Below are positions 1-11,759 of a DNA stretch of 64,000 bases, one piece after another. Numbering within the stretch: the first letter of the stretch is position 1; every line of letters begins with the position of its first letter. The stretch is from Siphonodentalium dalli (Eukaryota > Mollusca > Scaphopoda > Gadilida > Siphonodentaliidae): positions 57,615,301 through 57,679,300 of the forward strand of contig CP136061.1 in NCBI GenBank assembly GCA_032622095.1, in the 5' to 3' direction. The notes under the pieces were generated by a model. That model was given only the letters and a program-made list of their open reading frames with translations. It searched no databases and was not told the origin of the DNA. The position numbers were made by a program, and so were the translations under genes.

Positions 1-1029
1 CCGTTGATAGTTTTTCAATTGTTTGAACACTTGGAATCTGCCAGAAACGGACCAATTTAAAACTTACCTTTGATTCTGTTTGATTTGGTCTTGAATAGAT
101 TTTAAATGATTTATTTCTTATTTTAGGGGGTGGGTCCAAAAAAATCAGGCGGAAAAAAATATTTTTTTTGCACGGTGGGTGGGTAGCAAAAGGGCTGTAT
201 GTGTAAATTTTCTCACGACCCCCCCCCCCCCGAAATTATGGTGGGTAGCCATACTTGGACGCATATATCATTTTTGCGAACCGCTCTGCAGGCTAGACTA
301 TTTTGTTAATTAAACATATATTTTTCTTTGATACACGCATTATCCGCCATCTATGACTGATAATTATGTTTCAAACGAACTACCTAACGTCAAAAAGTGT
401 CTACTATTTATGATAAAATCGGAAATGAGTCGGAATTTCTATTAAATTTATCGGGGTGAGAGCAAGCTATGGTCGCTATCCCATTGAGTGAACATTCTGC
501 TTTGCGAAATTATGTTTTGAATAGCGGATATCACCATTTAACTGGGATATATATATATCTTCATCTGAGGGAAGATGTGTTCATTTATCAAAACCGCAAT
601 TCTCGGGTTTGGTGATACACTCGGGTTTGGCGATACCACGTACACGGGTGTGATGAAGCAACCAACTGATTTTTAATTTTGATGAAGTATCACACATCAA
701 TAACTATGGTACACATATAGAATCACCATTGCTCACACTGGAGAGTTTGTCATGAGCGCATTTACGTTTTTAATTTGTAAATACCATTAACCCAAATTGG
801 ATATAAACTATAACTCAAGTTATAATCCAGACAGTGATAGAAATTTGGAGTGTTAAGTTACTTAAAGTATGTTGAGTTGGAGTAGTAAAGATTTAGATTG
901 TAATGCCTGTGTTTTCATAACAAATCAGAATCTACCAATCAACAATTATAGAAGTTATTATAGATATCAACTAGCATTATAGGGCTTATTATATTTATGG
1001 AAATTACCACTTTGGAAAGAAAAGTAGTT
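1..1029. other. gene-free AT-rich flank
   Basis: I see no supported gene. The stretch is AT-rich with short homopolymer runs (a C-run near 220-231) and no open frame of useful length. No repeat boundary could be fixed. Confidence 0.5.
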
Positions 1030-1290
1030 TTAAAGGTACTTAATCCGATCAGACGCTCCTAAATTACCATTTCTTTGGCTTGGGGGGGGGGGGGTAAAAA
1101 ATATTTGATTCGAGTCGAGGAACCCACCCATCAAAGCTCAGAGTGATTAGATATCGATGTTTGAAGTTTGCTGTTTCTATTGTTTGTGGACCAGAACTTG
1201 TCCAGAACCACGTGCTCAAACGGACAAATTGCGGTTGTAAGATGGATAACTCAAGTTGTTGTTATTGTTAATAGTAACCACTTGATTTTC
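1030..1290 (+). repeat. partial copy of the TTAA/AAAGGTACTCAATCCG foldback family
   Basis: The left end begins TTAAAGGTACTTAATCCGAT and continues through a G-run and a stretch containing ATTTGATTCGAGTCGAGGAA. The same sequence is seen at 48202-48690. The right end is degraded, so the outer boundary is approximate. No coding capacity. Confidence 0.6.
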
Positions 1291-1574
1291 GAGATTTACC
1301 TGAGACCGGTATATTGAGCATTTTTCGGATACAGGTTTCCAGACCAACACATGAAAAAGATATATAATTAATGACAAAGTGATGGGTCTGGTTTTTCCTG
1401 TAAGGATTCCCAGTCTGTGAAGGGTGACTGATTCCGATGAGCCAAGATAGAGAGTGCGCTAATGATACAATTTTTCAATCCGTTTATATAGTTTCGATCC
1501 ATTTTCATATTCCATATATATTGGATATTCTGTATGAATATAAGCGCACATATATTCATCAGAAATTGTAGGGG

Positions 1575-2192
1575 AATTTATTATTTAACAAGCAGTCGCA
1601 GACGGCGGTATCCCCCGCCGAATTGTGCAGTTAGGGAAGTGCATTCTCAATAATGTTTGCGTTCTCAGTATGTGCTAAACAAGAGATGGGATTTTGTCAA
1701 AAATCCTGGCTTGCGAACTCATTTTAGGACTGACATTTGTGGAAATTAGCCATGTGACGTCGTCCATTTGCACCAAAAATAATAAACAAAGTCCAATAAC
1801 TCTGCTGAAAATATCCGGCCGGACCTGGTTTGCGAACTCGTTCTAGATACTGGTCATGTGAGCTCATATACCAAGAATCTTTGAAATCCGTTGACATTTG
1901 TGGAAATGAGCCCTGTGGCGTCGTCTATTTGCTATTTGGTAAATTCGACAAAATTAATAAACAAAGTCCAATAATTCCGGTAAAAATATCCGGCCGGACC
2001 TGGCTTGCGACCTCATTCTAGGTAATGGTCAGGTAAACTCATATACCAAAAATCTTTTTAATCCGTTGACATTTGTTCAAGTTATGACTCTTACAAATTC
2101 GGGACGGACGGGCGGACGAACAGACGGAAAGACGGACGGAACCCATTCCTATTTCCCCCGCAAGTTTTCAATTTGGCGGGGGATAATAATAA
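1575..2192. repeat. palindrome-capped element with internal tandem units
   Basis: The ends carry short GC-rich inverted caps (GCGGTATCCCCCGCCG near 1605 and TTTGGCGGGGGAT near 2172). Between them a unit containing AATATCCGGCCGGACCTGG and ATCCGTTGACATTTGT is repeated at about 180-bp spacing (near 1690, 1810 and 1985). A GGACGG-rich stretch precedes the right cap. This is the same architecture as the AGCTCACCTGAG and GCCCCCGACTTG elements elsewhere in the window. Spurious short ORFs here are repeat translations. Confidence 0.6.
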
Positions 2193-2531
2193 ACGCTATC
2201 TGCATTTAAATCTGACTGACTAGCACTTAAAGCTTAATGCACTTAGTTGCTGTTTGTTGACCCATTAGCGGGTAGGGTGTGGAGACCAAGCACAGTCTTG
2301 GTCTGTCGGTGGTGTGTGCAACTGTGAAGTTATAATTATAATATTAAATAATGGATAATTAACCAAGCAAATATCATCATATTCAGTGCATAAAGTGCGC
2401 AGCTTGTCTGCAACGCGTGATTATTGTTTACAAGTTTCCATATAAGCGCCGTGCTGATGGCTATAAAGGTGCACATGTAGGTTTGGAGCTGTAAAATCAC
2501 ATTACTTTTGCCGCCAAGTGTATATCCAGAG

Positions 2532-2870
2532 CTAGATCGTGCCATGACTCTCTACTATGGCTAACGCCCGTCGAGATCATATTCCCACCAGTACAAAACC
2601 TTGGAACTTTTTGAAGTTTTGACAGGGAACCTTATAAAGTCGAAAAAATAAGGCGGGGAAAATATTTCTTAATGATTATCTGTTCCTTTATAGTGTACCT
2701 CACTATATGCTTTTGAGAGCCGATATCGCAATAAACATTAAATTAATTACCCAGGAAAAATCCATAATTGTCAGGAACGCAAAGCAAAATCGCTCACAAA
2801 GTCACTTAAATGCTGAAATTTCGAGTTAGGACCTTCACACACAGTGAAGTACATTATTAAGGGTCAGACG
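2532..2870 (+). repeat. dispersed repeat, TAGATCRTGCCATGA family
   Basis: Starts TAGATCGTGCCATGACTC and contains AACCTTGGAACTTTTTGAAG and ACAGGGAACCTTATAAA, then a segment with AATTAATTACCCAGG and GCAAAATCGCTCACAAAGTC. The same order of blocks recurs at 11308-11690 and 15590-15945. Non-coding. Probably a non-autonomous DNA element, because the 15590-16090 copy has inverted ends. Confidence 0.65.
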
Positions 2871-4060
2871 CACTGTCAAAATATCTTGGTATTTCAAAAT
2901 AAATTTTCTCAAAATCTGTTAGGATTTCTTTGCGAATTTGGTACAAGCTATTATTATGACACAATATTTGAGAACCATCGACCAATTGATATTATAATCT
3001 GATCTATTTTACTTTTATGGCATGAAAGATATTACCAAGAACTGTACAATATTTTTTTTTCAAAAGTGCAGTTGATATAATTATCCATTATATCATATCT
3101 GAAGATCATGAGAGGAGACTTAATTATTCTTTATTTGTGAAATTTAATCATTATTTTCATTAAGAAAGGCAACTACCCATAAATAATGTTCTATATTTGA
3201 GGATTTTCATGCCATGCCTGTTGATCAATGAACAAATGGGCTGAGATGTGTTGTGGGTCATGGGTTCATAACCAAGTTAAAGCTGCCCACCATATTTCTT
3301 AACACTGTGGCCTAATTCCTGTTGATTGCTCCCTGCTTGAGTGACCCACACTGCATATCAACATTTGTTTGCATTGGGCTGGAATATTTGCTTTATTCTT
3401 CATTATAATATATGGGGGTATGATGCTATATTATGCAATTAAAAATCTAACTCAACATTATGATAACGAACCAAAGCCGGACGCTTTGGGTCGTATACCG
3501 TAGACTATATCTGATTTTGTGACGTCACCAATTATTTCGCCCTCCGGGTGTATTATCAGCCACAGTTTCTTGGTAATCTATTGGCGCATGGGGTTTTTAT
3601 TTATAGAAATAGGGATTTTTATGGACGCATTAAAAGTTGTACTGCGACCCCGAGGCCGAGTCCGGTAAAAGGTGTAGTTGGGAATTTCAATTTCGTTTAT
3701 TGTCGTTTACATTATTATTTCATGCAGCAGGCGTCTCTCGAGACATGCTTGATTGACCCATGGTTTGTTATTCGCATGCCAAGAAGTGCAAGGCGATTAA
3801 TTCTAACGGGAATTCGCGCGTTAAACATTAGCGCGCTGCGTGTTGTGTTTCTATTCCTGTAGTATACAATATACTTGTATAATACATACCAGGACGACAT
3901 GATGACGTATAGAATGCATATGAGTGCAATAACACGAGCTGGCTCGAGAATACATGATTTTGGGCGACGTTTGTGAGGCGATTTCACGAGAAACATGAAT
4001 TGATTACCCGGGAGAAATCTTATGATTGTAAGCGAAACAAAGCGAAATCGGCTCAATAAG
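2871..4060. other. no supported gene
   Basis: The two longest frames (near 3548-3862 plus and 3715-4074 minus) overlap each other and show no recognisable domain. Around 3940-4060 a degraded piece of the TAGATCRTGCCATGA repeat is visible (GATTACCCGGGAGAAATC and GCGAAATCGGCTC). Confidence 0.5.
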
Positions 4061-4064
4061 CACT

Positions 4065-4275
4065 TTTTTTTCACCGATTATTTTTTTATAGTGCCTTGAT
4101 ATCCGGTTTTAGAAACAATCTATGTCATAAAATATGTGTAAAATACTATAAGTCTTCACCATTTGAAACGTCTGTGTCTCACAAGATGCTCATAGAGAAA
4201 TAGAAAACACCTGAAATCATAGAAAGATTCCCCCAGAATGCAACAGAATTCAAACTAAAAATGTATTTTCAATGG
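4065..4275 (-). repeat. fragment of the 8380-9379 element family
   Basis: In reverse orientation this carries the block seen at 8581-8790 and 9316-9360 (TATAGTGCCTTGATATC, AACAATCTATGTCATAAAAT, CAATGGAATGGGAATAACTC). It lacks the 528-bp insertion present at 8788-9315, so it acts as an empty-site paralogue. Confidence 0.65.
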
Positions 4276-4427
4276 AATGGGAATAACTCTATCTGATTAA
4301 AATGTTATAATTCATCAACATGTGGAACGTCTGTGTCTCAGAAGGTGCCCATAGAGAACAAGAAAATCATAAAATCATTCCCCCGTTATGACTCCCAGAA
4401 TGCAACAAAATTCAAACTACAGTTTAT

Positions 4428-4860
4428 TAGCTCACCTGAGACGAAGTCTCCGGTGGAGCTATAGTCATCAATCCTCGTCCGTCCGTCCGTCCATCAACGA
4501 TTCTTTGAACATCTTCTCTCGATACATAGGACCGAATGGGTTCATGTTTGGTGTGGATGTTCCCTAGGTGACTCACATGGGTCAAATAGTTGCGAAGCCA
4601 GGGCCATAACTCTTTCCCTCCGTAGTAATTCTTAAAACAACTTCTTCTCAAGTGCCATCAGACCGAATGGGTTTATATTTGGTATGAAGGGTCATTGACT
4701 CATTGGGTGACTGTGGTTAAGATTTGTTCAAATGAGGTCACTGGGTCAAGTGTGGTCGGAGCCAGGGACATAAAAAAATAAAAACATTCAAAAAAAAAAT
4801 TAAACTATTGCCATAATAACATCCCCAGGAGTACCTGTTGGAGTCCCCAACAGCAAATTT
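4428..4860 (+). repeat. AGCTCACCTGAG palindrome-capped repeat
   Basis: Starts with the stem TTAGCTCACCTGAGACGAAG and its partner CTTCGTCTC-like / GGTGGAGCT arm, then CGTCCGTCCGTCCATC, then degenerate units of about 120-170 bp carrying GACCGAATGGGTT, CATAACTCTTTCCCTCC and TAATTCTTAAAACA. Same family at about 5255-5830 and 36190-36450, and reversed at about 11760-12977. Non-coding. Confidence 0.7.
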
Positions 4861-5254
4861 GGTTTTAAATCACTCTAAAATCCGGAACATATGTAAACAG
4901 CAGACTTAGCTAACTGAGATATAGGAGACACAATAATGTTTACTTAATAACAGCATAGATGTCACAAAGGTGATTATAAAGTCATAATGGCAGCTGTGAT
5001 TGAAATTAAATCTGCTTGTTGTGACAGCTGTGTGTGGAATATCCCATACCGGCATATGCCATGTCTTTGTCACAATTTGAGCTGTTTGTATATAAATGGC
5101 CCAGAATGGCTATGATAACTAGAAATCCACATTCTTAAGTTTGTTGTATTCACGGAGACAAATGATGCCAAAAATGTGATTCTGATATTAAAAATAAATA
5201 CATGTGTTCTAACACAATGACATATATGGGGAAACTGGATGGAAGAGGTGGCTT

Positions 5255-5830
5255 TTTATCTCATCTGAGACCAAGTCTCTGGTGGAGCTATAGTCAAGTC
5301 AGAATTGAGTCATATTTGGTGACTGAGTTTTAGATTTGGTGTCACCGAGTCAAAAAGTGGCAGCTCTAGGGGCATAATTCTTTCCGTCCATAGTAATTCT
5401 TAAAACATCTTCTCAAGAATCATCAGACCTATTCAGCTTAAATTAGGTATGGGTCCTTGGGTCACTGTGTTACACATTTTTTTCAAATTGCATCACTGGG
5501 TCAAACAGGGGCGGGACCAGAGATATAACTCTCAATAGTTATTCTTAAAAAATCTTCTCACGAATCATTTAGCATATTTAGTTTATATTTTTATGGAAGG
5601 TCCTTAGGTGACTGGGATTCATATTTGTTCAAATATGGTCACCAGGTCAAATAGGGGTTAGACTAGTGACGTAACTCTTCCCCCATGGTAATTCTTAAAA
5701 CGTCTTCTACTCAAGAGTCATTAGGCCTATTTAGCATATATATAGTATGGATAGTCCTTGGGTGACTGGGTTACATTTTTGTTAAAATATGTTATATTGG
5801 CATTTGGTGTGTAGGGTCCATGGAGAGTTT
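5255..5830 (+). repeat. AGCTCACCTGAG family, degenerate tandem units
   Basis: Begins ATCTCATCTGAGACCAAGTC with GGTGGAGCTATAGTCA, followed by several decayed units with CATAATTCTTTCC and TAATTCTTAAAACATCTTCT. A poorer match to the family than 4428-4860. Confidence 0.6.
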
Positions 5831-6149
5831 GGATTCAAATATGTTTGAACGGGGTCAGCCATTAAAAAGGGGGAATGTCAGTTTGGAACATTGCAACAGT
5901 TGGGAAAGCTTGAGCTATCAGTTGTAAAATTCCAACATGTGCAAAGGGAGAGAACTTGGGAGTGTGTTTGCTTAAGATGGCGTGCAGTTGAAAATTTCAA
6001 AGTGGACACCCACTGCTTAATGGAGAACCCTCTAGCTATGTTCTTGTTTAGAACTACTTGTTTTTATGTGATTTTGACAAGTACTAACTCTTATGGTCTT
6101 CAGAGTCCCAGTCTTCTAAGTCTTTACAGTCTGGTGGTCATTGACTGCT

Positions 6150-6390
6150 GTATTGTTTTCATTGGAAGGGGAATAACTTTAGATATAAATATAGACTTAT
6201 TCCCCTTCCATTGAAAATAATATACTGTGTGCAGAAACATTTATATCAACAAAAACAACAGTTTATTACACCAGATAAGTTTATAACACAATGTTTTGAA
6301 TCTTCCTCTTTCAAATGGTATAGAATATGGCATATATTTTATATATGTGATTTGGGGGTTCGAAAATTAAGTGGGCCTTTAAATCGTGAA
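6150..6390 (-). repeat. end fragment of the 8380-9379 element family
   Basis: Read on the minus strand this begins TTTAAAGGCCCACTTAATTT and contains ATCACATATATAAAATATAT, matching the left end of the 8380-9379 element. The preceding stretch 5880-6145 has a 107-codon frame with no recognisable domain. It resembles sequence at 9710-9890 (GTTGG...GGAAAGCTTG, then TTGAAAATT...AAGTGGACAC), so it is probably repeat-derived. Confidence 0.6.
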
Positions 6391-6445
6391 ATCTCGATCT
6401 GGGACCTTCACTTGATGTGAAGTATATGATTACGGAACGTGTATT

Positions 6446-7837
6446 TACGGTGGCCCGTAAGTGCCACGGCAAAACAAACTTTTCACCCATGCACACGGCA
6501 AAACAAACTTTTCACTCACGGTAAAACAAACTTTTCACTCACGGCAAAACATACTTTTCATTCACGGCAGAATAATCTTTTCACCAACGGTAAAACCGCT
6601 AGACCTCTCTCTCTCTCTCTCTCTCTCACGATTAAAAATATTTTCATGGCTGTGGTGACGTGGGAGTTATATGCGAGCTATAGTATATCAGGTCGTAAAT
6701 CTCTATAGCATGCGGTGAGCAAAGGTCCCCTGTGGCGGTGAGGTTCCGACTGTTTCTCTGCACTGTGTAAAGAGACTGTCATATTGTATGCTGATTTATA
6801 ATAAACATTCTTTATTGTAAGCATCAATTTCGAGTTGATAAAGGGCACTTACATATTAAACGCTCTGTTTGAGGATAAAATAATTGAAGTAAAGTTCACA
6901 TAATGATTAAAGTTTTCTGTAATATGACCATCTTCATTTGAATTCCCATCTTGGTATAAGCGACAGTTTTGAAGGTAGTCATACATATATTGACGGAATG
7001 CTAAGAGTAAACGCTCTTGATCACACGCACCAGTTTTAATGTTGAAAAGAGCACATATGCTGATTAAAGTGTTGTATGATATGCCCCACTTTACTGGTAT
7101 TACCCTATTGATATAAGCTTCAGTTGTGAAGGTATAGGCCATATACTTAACGCTCTTTTTTGCAAGCACCAGTTTCGAATTTGATATAGAGGGCACATAC
7201 TGATAATACGCTGTGTATTGCAAGCGACAATTTCGAAGTTGATAAAGTGCAAAAACTGATTAAACGCTCGCCATTGTAAGACTAAGATGGAGTTGATAAA
7301 GTCTTAATAAAGGGCATACTGGTTGAGGTTTTCTGTGATATGACTCATAGTCATAGATTTTGGAAGGTAGACTCTCTTGGAATAAGCACCAGTACTGCTT
7401 TGAAGGTATGCCATATACTGACGAAATTTTAAAAGTAAACGCTCTTTATTATTCATCAGTTTTATGTGGACAAAAGGGCACATACTGGTTAAACGCTCTT
7501 TATTATAAGCGTCAGTTTCGAAGTTGATAAAGGGTACATACAACTAAGGGTTGAAGTTGATAGATTATTAAAGCTGCGAGTGAAAAGTTTTATCTGCCGT
7601 GAGTGAAAAGTTTAGTTTGCCGTGGATGAAAATTATGTTTTGCCGTGAGTGAAAAGTTAATTTTGCCGTGAATCAAAAGTTTATTTTGCCGTGAGTCAAA
7701 AGTTTATTCTGCCGTGAGTCAAAAGTTTATTTTGCCGTGCATGAGTCAAAAGTTTATTCTGCCGTGATTGAAAAGTTTGTTTTGCCGTGTGTATGGATGA
7801 AAAGTTTGTTTTGCCGTGGCACTTACGGGCCACCGTA
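6446..7837. mobile_element. 1.39-kb element with inverted tandem-array termini
   Basis: Both ends begin TACGGTGGCCCGTAAGTGCC followed by CACGGCAAAACAAACTTTTC. The inverted ends match almost perfectly for about 75 bp. Each end then continues as an array of a unit of about 23 bp (CACGGCAAAACAAACTTTTC plus ACT): about six units on the left (6470-6600) and about nine on the right (7575-7825), in opposite orientation. Flanking hexamers TGTATT at 6440-6445 and 7838-7843 look like a 6-bp target duplication. The interior has degenerate repeats with AACGCTCTT and TTCGAAGTTGATAAAG. No transposase was seen, so it is non-autonomous. Superfamily unassigned. Confidence 0.75.
6607..6627 (+). repeat. CT microsatellite
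   Basis: About ten CT dinucleotides directly after the left terminal array of the 6446-7837 element. Confidence 0.9.
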
Positions 7838-7843
7838 TGTATT

Positions 7844-8379
7844 AACTTAGAAATATAATTACCTGCGTTATGTTTGCAATCAGAACCCGCCAGTTCCCAT
7901 TTTATTTGTTAGAATGAGATCTACGGGCGTAGACAGTGTAGAAATGCATAGCATGATCTCAGGCTGTCGCACGGCATAGCGCAGAATAGATCAAGATGGG
8001 TAACTCTATAATACACAGATGTTTCTCGTGTGTTTGTTTCGAAACATAAGTGCTAATGTGCCTTCATAGCAAATGTCCTTGTCCAAGTCCTATACATTAT
8101 GTTGTAGAAAGTGATGCCAGGATGAGATAGAGCATCTTTCACACATTTTTATAATAGATAGAAGTAAAATAATAAACACCGTCTGAGGCTGAGTCGGTCT
8201 GACGTGGTTTATTTTCCCTTCGTCTTGGAATAGGCCTACGTATATTTCTTACAAACATTGCAACATCGAATATGTTACCATGATTTACATATGAATAATG
8301 GTCTTGAGATTGCATTTATATGCCCGCATGTTAATGCAGTTACAATCAACTCGATGTCAATGTCCGTCATGCTTGGTCT
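7844..8379. other. no supported gene
   Basis: No long frame and no clear repeat boundary. A short piece near 7913-7940 (GAGATCTACGGGCGTAGACAG) resembles part of the TAGATCRTGCCATGA family. Confidence 0.45.
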
Positions 8380-9379
8380 TTAAAGGCCCACTTGATTTTC
8401 AAACCCCCAGATCACATATATAAAATATATGCCATTATGTACCATTTGAAAGAGGAAGCTTCAAAACATTGTATTATCAACTTAGCCAGTGTAATAAACT
8501 GTGAACATGTTGTTGAGTTACCGATGTGTTTTTGTGCTAAAATTTCATCTGTTTTGTAGTGCATAGTGTATTATTTTCAATGGATGGGGGAATAACTCTG
8601 TATATTAAAGATAGAGCTATTCCCCTTCCATTGAACTTACATTTTTGAATTATGTTGTATTCTGGGAGGCATAACAGGGGGAATCTTTCTCTGATTTCAG
8701 CTGTTTTCTATTTCTCTATTGGCATCTTTTGGGACACAGACGTTTCAAATTGTGACAAATTATAATATTTTATGGCATAGATTGTTATTAAAGGTGGATT
8801 ATCTCTTTGTAAACATGTATTATATAGTTACCGGGGTATAAAATATTAGATTTGAATCGAAGACTCCTGTCCGGAAATGCTTCTATCGATTAATATTAAT
8901 TTTATTTCGAATATTTTCTGGTCTAAAAAGGTGTGTTTGTTCAGCTAACGAACAATAGTGGTTACTGTCAACAGAGACCAGAAATTATATTGTGCAATTT
9001 TGTCACAAATAAACGTTAATTATACTCATTATCGCTTATATCTGTGGAACAAAACAATACAAACAACCAATCTGTGACATTTGACATTCGTTGCGTAGCC
9101 GTAGGAACAGCCCAGTGCTCTATATCGCAATACGGTATCATCCGAATGGTCGGTTCTAAAAATAGTAACATAAATGGGCCCGATTTATTATTCGAAATAA
9201 AATAAATATTAATTGATAGAAGCTTTTCCGGACGTAGGTCTTCAGTTCATATCTATTATTTTATACCCACGCAACTATTTAAAAAAATTTATTTAAAGAG
9301 ATAATCCATCTTTAAGATAGTATATCAAGGCACTATAAAAAATAATAATCGGTGACTCAAAAATTAAGTGGGCCTTTAA
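8380..9379. mobile_element. TTAA-flanked non-autonomous DNA element (outer)
   Basis: Ends are inverted: TTAAAGGCCCACTTGATTTT on the left and, reverse-complemented, TTAAAGGCCCACTTAATTTT on the right. Both begin with TTAA, consistent with a TTAA target duplication as in piggyBac/Kolobok-type insertions. It is interrupted by a second TTAA element at 8788-9315. No transposase frame. Fragments of the same family lie at 4065-4275 and 6150-6390. Confidence 0.7.
8788..9315. mobile_element. nested TTAA element inside 8380-9379
   Basis: Inverted ends TTAAAGGTGGATTATCTCTT and TTAAAGATGGATTATCTCTT, with an extended inner inverted repeat (for example GGGGTATAAAATATTAGATT against the 9240-9280 region). 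The related copy at 4065-4275 lacks it and reads straight through from ATAGATTGTT to ATATCAAGGCAC. A solo end is visible near 10670-10740. Confidence 0.75.
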
Positions 9380-9539
9380 TATAGATATGTACCTCCTTTA
9401 AGAACTGAAACTGTCACCAGATACAAGTCTTTCACGAAAATATGTTTGTCAGCTTTTAATTCGGGCAGCACGGTGCAAATTTAAATATGACTAAGGTACT
9501 CTTTTTTAAAAGTGAGGTCAGGGACGTGAGGTCAGGGCA

Positions 9540-10510
9540 GAGATGTGGTGTCTCCCCACGAATCCCAACATATGGTCAATATTTTCAACAGTTGGAAATT
9601 TCATGCCTGACAAAACATTAGTTTGAAATTTCAGATAAGAAATTGGTATGGCAGTATGACTTTCCAACCAGTATTTAGCCTGGCATTTGAATTTTCCAAC
9701 TATTAAATGACAATTTCGGTCCAAAGACTTAAACAGACGGAAAGCTTGCGATACAAGTTGGAAATGTTCAACCCAAGGGGGGTACAAGCGGAATTTTCCA
9801 GACTTTGTCATTATTGGGTCTGGTTCAAGGAGTGGTTGAAAATTCTAAGTGGACACCCCCCGAACAAGGACCCTCTCATAATGCCCCTGTCCGAGCTTGC
9901 GTGCCATCATGCTAAAATACCAATTAGTGCAGGGACGTGTACCAGGGTGTTTGAAGTGCCTCCCTCAGTTTCATTCCTGGTACTTAAAGACATATTATGG
10001 ACTTGTTCGGGTGCACGAAACTGATCAGTTAGTATTCAGGCACAAAGCCAACTGGTGGAATGTGGCATTCTATTAACATTGCCGAAATCTCCAACAAATC
10101 AACCTTACAACTCCATAGAAAACATCGTCTGAAATACGCCCATTTGTAAATATTTACTTCTTGATTCGGGACACAACTATCGGCAATACACAGACAAAAA
10201 CAATTTTGTCATGGAGAGTCACTCCATTTTATTGATATATAAGAATGACGGGGTGCGTTTTCTATTTGGATATAATATTTGTAAAAATAACAATTCTGAG
10301 CAAGCATTATTCTCCATTTCAATTTGATCATGTTTTGCATCACTTTAAGTTGGAAAATTAAAAATAAAAGAGTTTTAAATTGTTCTGTGTATTTTCCAAC
10401 CAGTATTTTACTGTGAGTCACATTAGTTGGAAAATCAAATTAAAGAATATATAGGTTACAATTGTTACCTTAGTTTAATTTTCCAACGATAATTTAGTGT
10501 GAATGTATTT
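9540..10510. repeat. region with recurrent GTTGGAAA / TTTCCAAC words
   Basis: GTTGGAAA or its complement TTTCCAAC occurs about eight times (near 9590, 9661, 9692, 9758, 10349, 10392, 10425, 10478), often as TTTTCCAACCAGTATTT. Frames of 97 and 105 codons on opposite strands overlap here and have no recognisable domain. The part at 9980-10160 (CTTAAAGACATATTATGGAC, AAATATTTAC) matches the reverse of 14520-14700. Confidence 0.45.
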
Positions 10511-10822
10511 TTTTAAACCAAAAGCTGAAAATTGTCCTACTTTCAAAAAACTTTTGGACATAAATGTCAATGAGTTGAAAAATTACTACCTGCATATATA
10601 TATAGGGTTGTTAAATGGGTGGTATACTTTGGAGGTTTTACTGTGGGATCGTCCTACCATGCAATGCATCTTAAAGATGGTGTATATCTCTTTTCGAAAC
10701 TTTCTGTATATATTATGGGGTATAGAATATTAATTTTGAATCAGTGACAACAGGAACTTATGTCACAATAGGAAATATTCTTTTCTTCACTTATTTTATC
10801 AGGCTGAAGAAAAAAATATTTG

Positions 10823-11155
10823 CGGTTTGGGTTTCCCTACCGACCCTATTTTAAACCCCCAACCCAAAAGTTTTTTTCGTAGTTTTCAGGAAAATCTATT
10901 TAATTTTTTCTCCGAAAATTTCACAAAACACAAAAAGCAGATTTAAGCATCTCAGAATAGGTTGATTTCTAAATAAAAGTATTGTGTAATATTAACAGTT
11001 ATACAAAAATAGTCAAAAGTAGTTTTATTTCATCTTGCAGAGTAAAATACGCACACGAAAAGTCATAAGAATATGTCAAAATAAAAAAATTAATTAAAAA
11101 AATAAAACTTCAAGTACCTACTGACCCTATTTTTTTCGGCTTGTAACCCAAACCA
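10823..11155. repeat. short element with GGTTTGGGTT inverted ends
   Basis: The left end GGTTTGGGTTTCCCTACCGA is mirrored by a right end containing CTACTGACCCTATTTTTTTC and AACCCAAACC. The inner sequence is very AT-rich and non-coding. A target duplication was not resolved. Confidence 0.5.
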
Positions 11156-11307
11156 AGACATTTAATTTTCTTTTGCCTCAACTCAATATAAATGTCAGGT
11201 AATTTGAGACTGATCTATCTGATTTGATAACAAATTAGTGAAACAAATTACTCAGGCAATTATATGTTTACCTGTGGTCAGTACTAAAACTTCATACGCA
11301 TACAATT

Positions 11308-11690
11308 TACAAGATCGTGTCATGAATCTCTACTCTAGCTACCGGTACACCCGCAAGGATCATATTCAACCAGTAAAAACCTGGGAACATTTTGATGCTC
11401 TGACCCATTCAGACAGGGAATTTTATAACATTGAACAAACAAGGCAGGGAATATATTTCTTTGTTAATACTGGTTCCCCAATAATCTACTTCACAGTAGG
11501 GGGTGGTTCCAGGCAACTTCCAGCTCAACATTGCATGCTGTTTTGTGAGCTAATATTGCAATAATCATTTAATTAATTACCAGGGAGAACTTCCATGATT
11601 GTCCATACGAAGCAAAATTGCTCACAAAGTCACATAAATGATGCAACTCTGAGTTGGAATCTTCACCGTCAGTTCTTGACCCTTAATTGA
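11308..11690 (+). repeat. dispersed repeat, TAGATCRTGCCATGA family
   Basis: Contains AGATCGTGTCATGAATCTCT, CTACTCTAGCTACCGG, AATTAATTACCAGGGAG and GCAAAATTGCTCACAAAGTC in the order of the 2532-2870 copy. An overlapping 108-codon frame (11238-11564) is judged spurious because it reads repeat sequence. Confidence 0.65.
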
Positions 11691-11759
11691 TAAGGGTATT
11701 ATTATTTTTTAAAGGAGCTTCTTGAATATTTCTGTCCATCAGTCTGTTTTCAATTTTTC

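Noticed and set aside
3548-4074. Overlapping 104- and 119-codon frames on opposite strands
   Set aside because: No recognisable domain; the minus one runs through a dispersed repeat fragment.
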